DNA of 35,877 nt from Lachnospiraceae bacterium (GCA_017470935.1 JAFUXG010000057.1:1-35877), one strand, 5' to 3'; shown: positions 19,903 through 28,078, counted from the first letter of the stretch. A program made the numbers and translations. Notes: generated from the letters alone by a model not told the origin.

Positions 19903-19946
19903 CATGCAATCATGGCAAGCTGCACCTTGGCTCGTTGCCATCATGG
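19903..19946. repeat. Short hairpin element upstream of rimP
   Basis: ATCATGGCAA and TTGCCATCAT form a 10-nt inverted pair with one mismatch around AGCTGCACCTTGGCTCG. The central GCACCTTGGC resembles the AAGCACCTCGCG and AAGCACCTTGCCGCG of the elements at 11.87 kb and 35.85 kb. It lies in the rimP leader. Confidence 0.4.
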
Positions 19947-19948
19947 AA

Positions 19949-19975
19949 AGAGAGTGGACAAACTGCCCACTCTCT
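19949..19975 (-). terminator. Hairpin between mreB and rimP
   Basis: AGAGAGTGG and CCACTCTCT make a perfect 9-bp stem with a 9-nt loop about 60 bp after the mreB stop. On the minus strand it is followed by only a short TTTCC, so it is a weak intrinsic terminator or an attenuating hairpin ahead of rimP. Confidence 0.45.
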
Positions 19976-20032
19976 TCAAAATCAATATGCTACATTAAAA
20001 ACAATACCACTATTTAACAAAAAATGCAAGCA

Positions 20033-21016
20033 TTATTTATTAATATAATTAACTGACTTTCCTGCACCCATAACCACTGCTTCAAGTGCAGTTGGCGCAA
20101 CCAAGGCTTTGATACCGGTACTTTCCTCCACAAGCTTATCCATTCCATATATCAAACTGCCACCGCCGGTAAGAACAATCCCGTGTTCTGCAATATCAGC
20201 AACAAGCTCTGGCGGCGATATCTCTAAAACATTATGTATCGTATCAAGAATCTGTGCTGTAACCTCTGCAAAGGCTTCAATCGTCTCTTCTGATGATACA
20301 AGAATTCTTGCAGGAAAACCAGTAACAAGATCCCTTCCCTTAACCTCCATTGTAACAGGCTCTTCACGTGGAAAAACAGAACCAATTGTCATTTTAATCC
20401 GCTCTGCTGTAGGCTCTCCAATAAGAAGATTATATGTTCTACGAACATATTTTATAATCGCATCATTATAGTCATCACCGGCAAGCTTAAGTGAATTACT
20501 TTCCACAATTCCGCCAAGTGATATAACTGCAACATCACTTGTTCCACCGCCAATATCAACAATCATTGTTCCTCTTGGCATTGCGATATCAATATCAGCT
20601 CCAATTGCAGCTGCAATTGGCTCTTCCATTATATCAACATGCTTTGCACCGGTATTATATACCGCATCCTCAACAGCTCTTCTCTCAACCTCTGTTACAC
20701 CACTCGGTACACAAACACATATGCGTGGTCGTGAGAACATCTTCTTTTTCTGCATAGCAGTTTCAATAAATGCCTTCAGCATTCTCTCAGTAACTGTGAA
20801 ATCTGAAATAACCCCCTGTTTAAGTGGTCTAATAACCTCAATATTATCGGGCGTCTTTCCCATCATCTGCTTAGCCTTGTTACCTATAGCAATCAATCTT
20901 TTGGTCTTCTTTTCAAATGCGACAACAGAAGGCTGATTGATAACAATCCCTTTCCCCTTAACGTATACCAGCACATTAGCGGTACCCAAATCTATTCCTA
21001 TGTCCATATCAAACAT
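20033..21016 (-). CDS. mreB: MreB/Mbl-family rod-shape actin
   Basis: Actin-like ATPase that forms membrane-bound filaments guiding lateral-wall synthesis. Motifs: IGIDLGTANVLVYVKGKG (phosphate 1), IVDIGGGTSDVAVISLGG (phosphate 2), MEEPIAAAIGA (connect 1), HGIVLTGGGSLIYGMDKL (adenosine) and the C-terminal ALEAVVMGAGK. 327 aa, slightly short of the usual 333-345. ATG start with GGAGG 9 nt upstream. mreC and mreD are absent here, so this is an orphan copy and could equally be the Mbl-type paralogue. It lies directly downstream of the scaffold-like pair, separated by a hairpin terminator and its own leader. Confidence 0.95.
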   Translation of the reverse strand: MFDMDIGIDLGTANVLVYVKGKGIVINQPSVVAFEKKTKRLIAIGNKAKQMMGKTPDNIEVIRPLKQGVISDFTVTERMLKAFIETAMQKKKMFSRPRICVCVPSGVTEVERRAVEDAVYNTGAKHVDIMEEPIAAAIGADIDIAMPRGTMIVDIGGGTSDVAVISLGGIVESNSLKLAGDDYNDAIIKYVRRTYNLLIGEPTAERIKMTIGSVFPREEPVTMEVKGRDLVTGFPARILVSSEETIEAFAEVTAQILDTIHNVLEISPPELVADIAEHGIVLTGGGSLIYGMDKLVEESTGIKALVAPTALEAVVMGAGKSVNYINK

Positions 21017-21036
21017 CGTATTATTCCTCCGTAATA

Positions 21037-21064
21037 GTTACAGCTAACTTTAGCAAATTGTAAC
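21037..21064 (-). promoter_or_regulatory. Nested inverted repeat in the mreB leader
   Basis: GTTACA (21037-21042) pairs with TGTAAC (21059-21064) and encloses a second palindrome GCTAACTTTAGC (21043-21054). It ends 7 bp upstream of the mreB Shine-Dalgarno, so it could be an operator or an RNA hairpin affecting ribosome access. No regulator is recognised. Confidence 0.35.
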
Positions 21065-21092
21065 TGATTCATCTCTCCCACCTATCAATAAT

Positions 21093-21145
21093 AACAAAAA
21101 ATACAGAAAAAACAACTGTTAAATTGTTTTTTCTGCATTTTTGTT
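21093..21145 (-). terminator. Long AT-rich terminator hairpin before mreB
   Basis: Two arms of about 22 nt, AACAAAAA...GAAAAAACAA and its near-perfect complement, flank an 8-nt loop starting 13 bp after the stop of the 1045-aa gene. The minus-strand RNA would end in a U-rich arm. It should separate that gene from mreB, at least in part. Confidence 0.65.
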
Positions 21146-21157
21146 ATATATTAGCAA

Positions 21158-24100
21158 TTATTCAAAATCTGCTGAGACAAGCCTGTGATCCTGTTCGCCT
21201 GTACTCATCTCACGATTATGTGCTTTAGAGATAGCGTTATCAACAAATTTGAGTACCCGGTCAAGATTACCGCTTTCAACCTCCTGCATACGGCGTCTTA
21301 AATTGTTCTCTGCACTAGGCTCACATGGATATCCGGATTTCGACGCATGATTCTTTGCTATTGCGAAAACATCCATATCTGTGATACGATGAACCTGTAT
21401 TAAATGCTTAAACTGACTTGAGATAACAACATTATCTTTAAATATTTTAGACAAGGTCTCAATCTGCCCTGTCATTATTACTACAACATCATTATCAGGA
21501 TTGCTGACAATACGATATATCTCGTCAAGCTTTTCTGTTGATATAACACCTGCATTCTCTATTACAAGACAACCGCCCTGCAGCTTGCTAATGGCATCTG
21601 AAATATTAGCTCTATTAAGCGCACCGGCCTTGATCTTAGCAATAGTTTTTGTCTTACATATTCCCATAGCATGGAAGCTTCTGGCAAAATCTTCTGCAAT
21701 AGTAGTAGTTCCAAAACCATACTGTCCCAAAATAACAACATTTCTTGGCTCACTTGGATTTTCACTAATATATTTTACAGCATTGACAATCTGCTCACTT
21801 ATAGAAGCAACAGACAAATATTTGCCCAGATACTGTTCAGCCCCCACAGGTAAAGAATAATCTCCATCTGATGACGCTGCTTGAGGAGCTGACTGCGGAG
21901 CTTCCTCTGAATGCATTGAAACCTCCTCAAGTGCTCTTCTAGCCTCTTCGGCCTTCTTAGCAGCTTCTTCTGCCATCTTCTGATATTTAAGAGCTTCTTC
22001 CTCTGCTTTACGTTTTGCTTCCTCTTCGGCCTTCTTTCTTGCCTCTTCCTCAGCCTTACGTCTTGCTTCCTCTTCGGCCTTACGTCTTGCCTCTTCCTCA
22101 GCCTTACGTCTTGCTTCCTCTTCGGCCTTACGTCTTGCCTCTTCCTCAGCCTTGCGCCTTGCTTCCTCTTCAGCCTTCTTTCTTGCCTCTTCTTCAGCCT
22201 TGCGCCTTGCTTCCTCTTCAGCCTTTATTCTTGCCTCTTCCTCGGCCTTGCGTCTTGCTTCCTCTTCAGCCTTTATTCTTGCCTCTTCCTCGGCCTTGCG
22301 TCTTGCCTCCTCTTCAGCCTTTATTCTTGCCTCTTCCTCGGCCTTGCGCCTTGCTTCCTCTTCAGCCTTTATTCTTGCTTCTTCCTCGGCCTTACGCCTT
22401 GCTTCCTCTTCGGCCTTTATTCTTGCCTCTTCCTCGGCCTTGCATCTTGCCTCCTCTTCAGCTTTCTTTCTTGCCTCTTCCTCAGCCTTGCGTCTTGCTT
22501 CCTCTTCGGCTTTCTTTCTTGCTTCTTCTTCAGCCTTGCGCCTTGCTTCCTCTTCGGCTTTCTTTCTTGCCTCTTCCTCCGCCTTGCGCCTTGCTTCCTC
22601 TTCGGCCTTTATTCTTGCCTCTTCCTCCGCCTTGCGCCTTGCTTCCTCTTCGGCCTTTATTCTTGCCTCTTCCTCCGCCTTGCGCCTTGCTTCCTCTTCG
22701 GCTTTCTTTCTTGCTTCTTCTTCAGCTTTCTTTCTTGCCTCTTCCTCCGCCTTACGTCTCGCTTCCTCTTCGGCCTTCTTTCTTGTCTCTGCCTCTTCTT
22801 CCTTACGTCTCGCTTCCTCTAATTCCTTAGCCTTTGCTTCTGCTTCTCTAATTCTTCGCTGCTCCTCCTCAGCCTTTCTCATGGCTTCTTCAGCAGCTTT
22901 TCTCTTCTTTTCCTGTTCTTCTCTTCTCTTTTCCTCTGCAAGCCTTTGTGCTTCCTCTGCTTTTCTTGCAGCCTCTTCTTCAGCAGCCTTTGAATCAGAT
23001 GTATAGCCCATTACATCATCATCATCATCATCAAAGTCAATATTATAAGCACTTTGCACATCATTAGAATCCCCAGGTCTCTGCTTAACTGGTACAACAC
23101 TTATCAGATCACCATTTTCATCCACCAAAGAATCTCTTTTGCTTCCAGTTTCAGATTTAACAGTTTGGGGTGTTGTCCCGGCATCACTCCATGTTGCCTC
23201 AACCGAGCCCGCGGAACTATCAGCGCCTGAACTCCAGCCTGCATTTCCATCATCAACAATAATTGTATTACCTGCCCCTACAACTTGTACAGGCTCAGGA
23301 ACAGGCTTATGTGGAGTTGGTTTATTCTGTGGAGTTACATCTTGTGATACCTTAACAGCTCCGGCAGAAGAGCCTGCTTGAGATTTCTCCACCGCTGCAT
23401 TTATTTCCTTTGTATCAAGTGCAATGGTACTTTCATCACTACCAGTAGATGCTTTAGAATTAGCTGTAATATCAATACCTAATCCGCCACCACCAATTCC
23501 ACCTGATAACGTATTCTGACCCTTATTAATATTTGAAAGAGTTGGTCCATTTCCTGAAGGATTAGATAATGTTGGTCCGTTGTTCAAACCACCTAGTCCA
23601 CCAGAAACCCCTGATGATGACAAAGTATCTTTTGGAGATTCTTTAACAGGGCTTTCCTTATTTGAATCTTCTTTAGGCGGAATAACACCAGCCTTTTTTA
23701 ACCGTTTCTTTTCTTCAATCCTCGCCATTTCTTCAGGTGAAATAGTTCTAAATGCAGGCTTTGGTTTATCTCCACTAGATTGAGGACTGCTGCTGTTACT
23801 ATTAGTATTGCTGTTAACAGTATTCGCAGCTGCCGATTCTGCCTTGGCAGCCTTTTCCTTCTCAACTTGGGCTCTTATAGCCGCAATTAACGCTTCTGTT
23901 TGATCCATACTCTTCTCCTGCACCCGCCTTTCAGCTTCAATTTTTGCTTCTTCCTCTGCTCTGAACCGTTCTCGCCTTTCTTCCTCCGCCCTCTGTTCAG
24001 CAATTTTTCTTGCATGCTCAGCAGCAAGCTCTGGATTATTCTTGAGTTCCTCTTCCTCTCTTTTCTGCTGCTCTCTTTGCTTTCTCGCTGCATCTCGCTG

Positions 24101-24295
24101 TTCAAACGCTAAGGCGCGCTGTCTCATTTCTTCCTGCTGTTTGGCTAATGCTTCCTTTGCAGCAACAGCCTGAGCCTCACGCTTTAAACGATTCTCTCTC
24201 ATTTCGGGAGTTTCCTCTATATCATTCATAGACATCCCCTGATTACCTCTAGGTGAATTCTTGTTACCGCCCCCACCTCTTAATTGAATAGCCAT
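21158..24295 (-). CDS. Long-helix protein with degenerate CbxX/SpoVK-like AAA+ domain
   Basis: 1045 aa with no signal peptide or membrane segment, so cytoplasmic. Order: charged helical N-terminus (21-160), Ser/Asn/Gly/Pro-rich low-complexity linker (160-430), a DFDDDDDD acidic spot, charged helix including 33 octapeptides (507-770), and a C-terminal AAA+-like domain (about 830-1030). The AAA+ matches the CbxX/CfxQ layout: VVILGQYGFGTTTIAEDFA, GGCLVIENAG, DNDVVVIMTG, ISSQFKHLIQVHRITDMDVFAIAKNHASKSGY. Key residues are changed: Walker A Lys is Thr, the Walker B DE pair is EN, and the expected arginine finger is Gln961. It is therefore probably not an ATPase. ATG starts 6 nt after the TPR gene stop, so they are coupled. 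Function unknown; a scaffold is inferred. Confidence 0.85.
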   Translation of the reverse strand: MAIQLRGGGGNKNSPRGNQGMSMNDIEETPEMRENRLKREAQAVAAKEALAKQQEEMRQRALAFEQRDAARKQREQQKREEEELKNNPELAAEHARKIAEQRAEEERRERFRAEEEAKIEAERRVQEKSMDQTEALIAAIRAQVEKEKAAKAESAAANTVNSNTNSNSSSPQSSGDKPKPAFRTISPEEMARIEEKKRLKKAGVIPPKEDSNKESPVKESPKDTLSSSGVSGGLGGLNNGPTLSNPSGNGPTLSNINKGQNTLSGGIGGGGLGIDITANSKASTGSDESTIALDTKEINAAVEKSQAGSSAGAVKVSQDVTPQNKPTPHKPVPEPVQVVGAGNTIIVDDGNAGWSSGADSSAGSVEATWSDAGTTPQTVKSETGSKRDSLVDENGDLISVVPVKQRPGDSNDVQSAYNIDFDDDDDDVMGYTSDSKAAEEEAARKAEEAQRLAEEKRREEQEKKRKAAEEAMRKAEEEQRRIREAEAKAKELEEARRKEEEAETRKKAEEEARRKAEEEARKKAEEEARKKAEEEARRKAEEEARIKAEEEARRKAEEEARIKAEEEARRKAEEEARKKAEEEARRKAEEEARKKAEEEARRKAEEEARKKAEEEARCKAEEEARIKAEEEARRKAEEEARIKAEEEARRKAEEEARIKAEEEARRKAEEEARIKAEEEARRKAEEEARIKAEEEARRKAEEEARKKAEEEARRKAEEEARRKAEEEARRKAEEEARRKAEEEARRKAEEEARKKAEEEAKRKAEEEALKYQKMAEEAAKKAEEARRALEEVSMHSEEAPQSAPQAASSDGDYSLPVGAEQYLGKYLSVASISEQIVNAVKYISENPSEPRNVVILGQYGFGTTTIAEDFARSFHAMGICKTKTIAKIKAGALNRANISDAISKLQGGCLVIENAGVISTEKLDEIYRIVSNPDNDVVVIMTGQIETLSKIFKDNVVISSQFKHLIQVHRITDMDVFAIAKNHASKSGYPCEPSAENNLRRRMQEVESGNLDRVLKFVDNAISKAHNREMSTGEQDHRLVSADFE
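21986..22777 (-). repeat. 24-bp tandem repeat encoding 33 KAEEEARx octapeptides
   Basis: Thirty-three consecutive octapeptides K-A-E-E-E-A-R-[R/K/I] (hand count), residues 507-770. The eighth position often alternates R and I or K, giving a 48-bp higher-order unit. Acidic and basic residues sit i to i+4 apart, and the period is eight rather than seven. This favours a charged single alpha-helix or TolA-like rod over a classical heptad coiled coil. Confidence 0.95.
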
Positions 24296-24301
24296 ACCCT
24301 A

Positions 24302-26914
24302 TCATCTACTTTCTTTTAAATCTAACAATCCCTGTATCATCTTGTCTGTTAAAATAATTCTTACTCTTAGATCATGCCTATGATCAAATAATGGATCTTC
24401 ATCCAAACCTTCTACCTGAATTATCGGCTCTTCGCTCAGCTCTTCTTCTGCTGCTGCTTGAATTATCGGTTCTTCACTTGCCTCTTCCTCTATCTGGATT
24501 TCAGTCTCCTGAACATCCTCTTCTAATTGATCTGTTGACTCTTCATCAGGCTCGGTCTTTAATTCATTTTCAACATCTATAGTCTGGTAAGACTCGGATT
24601 CATCAAATGACTTCCATATTGGTTCATCATAGCTGTCCTCGTCATTTTCCCACCTTGGAGCTATAAATGTATCTGCTTCATCACTATTTGCATATGGTTC
24701 AAACTCTGCAGAGTATTTTCCATCTGCTTCCTCATCCTCAGCCGACTCTGTATAATGCTCCTCTGCTGCCTCCTCTATCGGCTCTGCGTAATGCTCCTCT
24801 GCTATCTCCTCTACCGGCTCTGCATTATGCTCCTCTGCTGCCTCCTCTATCGGCTCTGCGTAATGCTCCTCTGCCATCTCCTCTACCGGCTCTGCATAGG
24901 ATTCCTTTACAGGTTCTGATTTCGGCTCTTCTATACTCTCCGTATACTGTTTTGCTTCATCTTTATCTGTATCCGGGATAATTTCTTCAAAATCTATAAT
25001 CGAATTATCAGTATATATTTCTTCTACCTTATATACCTGATCATTAATACTATCATAATCAGCAGCTGTATTATTATCATTAATGCTAACATTTCCGATG
25101 TAATCATTAAATTCATAATCATCAACTTCGAATCCATGATTCTCATAGCTTGCTTTTGATTCAAAGCCTCTCGAATCCTCACCGGTATAATACTCTTTAT
25201 TATCTATCATTCTATGAAGAATGTCTGCAGCCTCTGGAGCTTCATCCTCCATCTTATCATCCACATCAGACTGTACAACCGACATAAAGCCTAATGTCTC
25301 TAACGGTTCGTCCTCTGCTTCCTCCTCATCCTCCTGATCGGCAAGGAAACGATTCTTTAACTCTTCAAAAGAGACCGAAGCAATCGCTTCATTCTTTATA
25401 TTAGAATCAATGACGATAACTTCCTCTGCTTGATCATCAGTATCCCCTGCAGCATCCGCAAGGTCTGTATCCTCTTTCTTGTCAAAGCTGAACAGTTTTT
25501 TCTTGTTTTTCTTTTTATCCTCGATCAGAACAGCAGCTTCTAATGCCTCCAGCTCAAGCTTCTCCTGTTCTTCCTTTCTAGTCTCAAGCTCTTTGACCTC
25601 ATCTGGAGACATTGCTTCTAAGGAATCCGGAACAAGTGCATCAAGCTCCTCATTCGTAACAACCTGGCCTACTGCCTTTTTCGGCGGCTCCAATACACTT
25701 TCAATTATTCCATCTACAAATTCGTCAGTCGGCTCATCATATGTTGCTGCTGGTTTAGCAGCTCCAACAGCATCTCCCAGCGTATCTGCTGCTTTTACCA
25801 CATTATCTATTACAACATCTGTTACCTTCTTAACCTGTTCTTTTGCCTTCTTGGCATCTTCAGTTACATTTCTTGCTATAGCCTTAGATGATTCCCTGAT
25901 TGCTTCGGCATCGACTTTTTTAGCAAGAATTCTATCAAGGGCTTCCTCTCGTTCCTTTTTTACAAGCTCCTTAGCAGCCTCCTGATTTTCACTATCGGCA
26001 TCAATAGCTTTCTTATCATCAGTGTCATCATCAGTCTTATCATCAGCTGTATTTGTATCAGCAGAAGCGTCATTTACTCCTTCTGACTGAGATTCTTGCA
26101 TAGTATCATTATCACTATTCTTATTACGCTTTTCACGCTTCTTCTTTGGCTTCTTCTCCTTAGAAGGCTTAACATCTACCGCATCCTTATCCTCTGCCTC
26201 AACAATAATCTTAGCTTCAGGCGGATACATTCTATAATGGTCGGCTTCTAAAACCTTGTCCTCATGCTCTATAAGCTTTCCGTATAACTCCTTATCTTCA
26301 GCCACTTCTTCCTTTGGATAAATATAAAAATATTTATCCACATCTAATTTGTCATCAATATATTCGATAACAGGCTTAATATAAATAGACTCCTTATAGT
26401 TTTCAAGGATATATTGCGCTTCCTCAAGTGCCTTATCCTTGCGGTCTAGCTTATGATAAAGCAAAACAGCTTCAAAATTCCACTTGTCCTCCGGCATTGT
26501 CTCCAAGATCGGGATCAATATAGAGGCTAATTCTTTGATATCTCCTCCTGCTGCCTTTTTCATAATATATTCCACATAATCCTTTTGTGTATCTTCCTCT
26601 GTGGAATAAAATGTATATTGCTCATAATACTTCTTAGCCCTGGTAAAATAGCCAAGTTCAAGATAAAGTTCTATAAGCTCCGCAATAATACGTGTTCCCT
26701 GTGGCGCCATCTCGTGAGACTTGATAAGAATCCTTCGACTATCATAGTAGCGCTTATTCTCTCTAAAAATCTCACCACTTATCCTCAAAAACTGTGGATT
26801 GATTGACTTATCCAAGTTCTGGGTATCCAATATTTCCAAGGCTTCTGCATATTTCTTTTCTTCTGCCAATTCCTTTATGCGATTAATACTCGATATGCTG
26901 ATTCCCGTACTCAC
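24302..26914 (-). CDS. TPR-like protein with long acidic disordered tail
   Basis: About 870 aa with no signal peptide or membrane segment. Residues 1-210 are paired helices typical of TPR (IKELAEEKKYAEALEILD, ENKRYYDSRRILIKSHEMAPQG, ELIELYLELGYFTRAKKYYEQY, KDKALEEAQYILENYKES). A Lys-rich patch (EKKPKKKREKR) follows, then some 550 residues dominated by Asp and Glu, including four 12-residue repeats. The end is a compact, mixed-charge segment, HRHDLRVRIILTDKMIQGLLDLKESR. GTG at 26914 is chosen because GAGG lies 8 nt upstream; the GTG nine bases earlier is part of that site. Its stop is 6 nt before the next gene. Role unknown; TPR suggests partner binding, probably with the following AAA+-like protein. 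Confidence 0.8.
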   Translation of the reverse strand: MSTGISISSINRIKELAEEKKYAEALEILDTQNLDKSINPQFLRISGEIFRENKRYYDSRRILIKSHEMAPQGTRIIAELIELYLELGYFTRAKKYYEQYTFYSTEEDTQKDYVEYIMKKAAGGDIKELASILIPILETMPEDKWNFEAVLLYHKLDRKDKALEEAQYILENYKESIYIKPVIEYIDDKLDVDKYFYIYPKEEVAEDKELYGKLIEHEDKVLEADHYRMYPPEAKIIVEAEDKDAVDVKPSKEKKPKKKREKRNKNSDNDTMQESQSEGVNDASADTNTADDKTDDDTDDKKAIDADSENQEAAKELVKKEREEALDRILAKKVDAEAIRESSKAIARNVTEDAKKAKEQVKKVTDVVIDNVVKAADTLGDAVGAAKPAATYDEPTDEFVDGIIESVLEPPKKAVGQVVTNEELDALVPDSLEAMSPDEVKELETRKEEQEKLELEALEAAVLIEDKKKNKKKLFSFDKKEDTDLADAAGDTDDQAEEVIVIDSNIKNEAIASVSFEELKNRFLADQEDEEEAEDEPLETLGFMSVVQSDVDDKMEDEAPEAADILHRMIDNKEYYTGEDSRGFESKASYENHGFEVDDYEFNDYIGNVSINDNNTAADYDSINDQVYKVEEIYTDNSIIDFEEIIPDTDKDEAKQYTESIEEPKSEPVKESYAEPVEEMAEEHYAEPIEEAAEEHNAEPVEEIAEEHYAEPIEEAAEEHYTESAEDEEADGKYSAEFEPYANSDEADTFIAPRWENDEDSYDEPIWKSFDESESYQTIDVENELKTEPDEESTDQLEEDVQETEIQIEEEASEEPIIQAAAEEELSEEPIIQVEGLDEDPLFDHRHDLRVRIILTDKMIQGLLDLKESR
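24752..24895 (-). repeat. 36-bp tandem repeat in the TPR gene
   Basis: Four 12-residue units of the form AEP[VI]EE[MAI]AEEH[YN], with odd and even copies more alike (EPVEE[MI] against EPIEEAA), which points to duplication of a 72-bp pair. Confidence 0.9.
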
Positions 26915-26988
26915 AAATGTCACCTCATAAATATACAGTTTCTAGTTTATCATGTCACCTATCGGCTTAATGATCATTACGCAGAATA

Positions 26989-28050
26989 TCAAAATATGCC
27001 TGTATGTTCTGCCATTTTAATAATTTTATCATAAGAAAAAATCTTTGACAATAAAAAACCGCCAAATAATCCAAAGCAAAAGCCACCAATATGTGCTGCA
27101 TTATCTATGCCCACCGTTGTTAGTCCATAGTATATTGTAAGCAGAGCCATGACCATAAGTCTTCTTGCTGTAAGATTTCTATTATCGGACGTACCAGATG
27201 GACCCGCCAAAAGATATACAATCAAGCATCCAATAACTCCAAAGATTGCCCCAGAAGCACCAGCACTTGCAATTTCAGTCTCCCCGATTCTGGCATAATA
27301 CCACAATGATGCCGCATTACCAGCAATCCCACTCAAAAGATATATCAACAGATACCTGATAGATCCTATTCTCTTTTCCAGTTCGCATCCAACGTAAGTC
27401 AACAGCACCATGTTATTAAATAAATGTGATATGCCAAAATGGAGAAACAAGGATGCTACTAATTCATACCATCCTCCATCAATAAAGGTCTCATATGAAA
27501 GTGCTCCCATTTTTAGCATAACGGATGTATCATAGGAGGCAAATATACTGCCATTAATACCAATAACTACTATATATATAATTATATTCAACACTACGAT
27601 TGAAATATTGGCTGGAGTCAGTTTAAATGGCAATCCAGCTTCTGAACTGTTATGAAGTCTAAAAAGATTATTCTCTAAATACTCGGCAAGACCAGAATCA
27701 AATTGTGCCGGCTGATTTTCATAGATATATATCTTACCTGTGTCTGCTGCAAGAAGCCAGACTCCAGAAAGCCCTGCTGCTATATTAGTTAATACCTCAT
27801 CAAAGATCCCATCACGATTAACAATGATCAATAACGTCCGAACCTTTTTCTTATACCTATTGACAACATTGAAGCTTATGCCCTGAACTAATCTTTCGTA
27901 ATCATTAAGTCTTGATTCCTTTTGATATGCATTAAGTATGACCAGAAAAACTTCGCTCTCTGCTTCCTTAACAAAGCTGCCCGTTCTTCCATTAATATCA
28001 TACGGACTATATCCTTTCTGCTGTAAAAGCGATGCGATCTGATTAAGCAA
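26989..28050 (-). CDS. Rhomboid-family intramembrane serine protease (GluP-like)
   Basis: 353 aa. Residues 1-140 are a soluble N-terminal domain (FLVILNAYQKE...TLLIIVNRDG) like that of Bacillus GluP/YqgP. Six or more membrane segments follow, from residue about 148. Catalytic features: HFGISHLFNN (His204, His209, Asn213), GASGAIFGV with nucleophile Ser266, and NAAHIGGFCFGLFGG with His320. It cleaves membrane proteins within or near the bilayer. GluP has a C-terminal TPR domain; this one stops after the last helix, while a TPR-like protein is encoded next. The start is TTG, with GGAGGAG 7 nt upstream. It follows the HAD gene by 28 bp, so the two probably share a transcript. Confidence 0.93.
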   Translation of the reverse strand: MLNQIASLLQQKGYSPYDINGRTGSFVKEAESEVFLVILNAYQKESRLNDYERLVQGISFNVVNRYKKKVRTLLIIVNRDGIFDEVLTNIAAGLSGVWLLAADTGKIYIYENQPAQFDSGLAEYLENNLFRLHNSSEAGLPFKLTPANISIVVLNIIIYIVVIGINGSIFASYDTSVMLKMGALSYETFIDGGWYELVASLFLHFGISHLFNNMVLLTYVGCELEKRIGSIRYLLIYLLSGIAGNAASLWYYARIGETEIASAGASGAIFGVIGCLIVYLLAGPSGTSDNRNLTARRLMVMALLTIYYGLTTVGIDNAAHIGGFCFGLFGGFLLSKIFSYDKIIKMAEHTGIF

Positions 28051-28078
28051 GCTAAAGCTCCTCCATTCAAGAATATAA

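Noticed and set aside
16669-22777. CRISPR-like regular repeats
   Set aside because: The regular 24-bp units in infB and in the long-helix gene are contiguous coding repeats without spacers.
22015-23006. Plus-strand open frames rich in Leu/Pro or Ala/Ser opposite the octapeptide array
   Set aside because: Antisense shadows of the KAEEEARx repeat with no ribosome site or homology. They look like membrane proteins only because the complement of GAG/GCA codons reads as hydrophobic residues.
26930-26958. GTGACA-17-TATATT promoter just before the TPR gene
   Set aside because: The boxes fit fairly well, but the expected start of transcription would fall inside the Shine-Dalgarno of the chosen GTG, leaving almost no leader. 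A 12-bp palindrome TAATGATCATTA (26968-26979) lies upstream. Kept as a note, not called.
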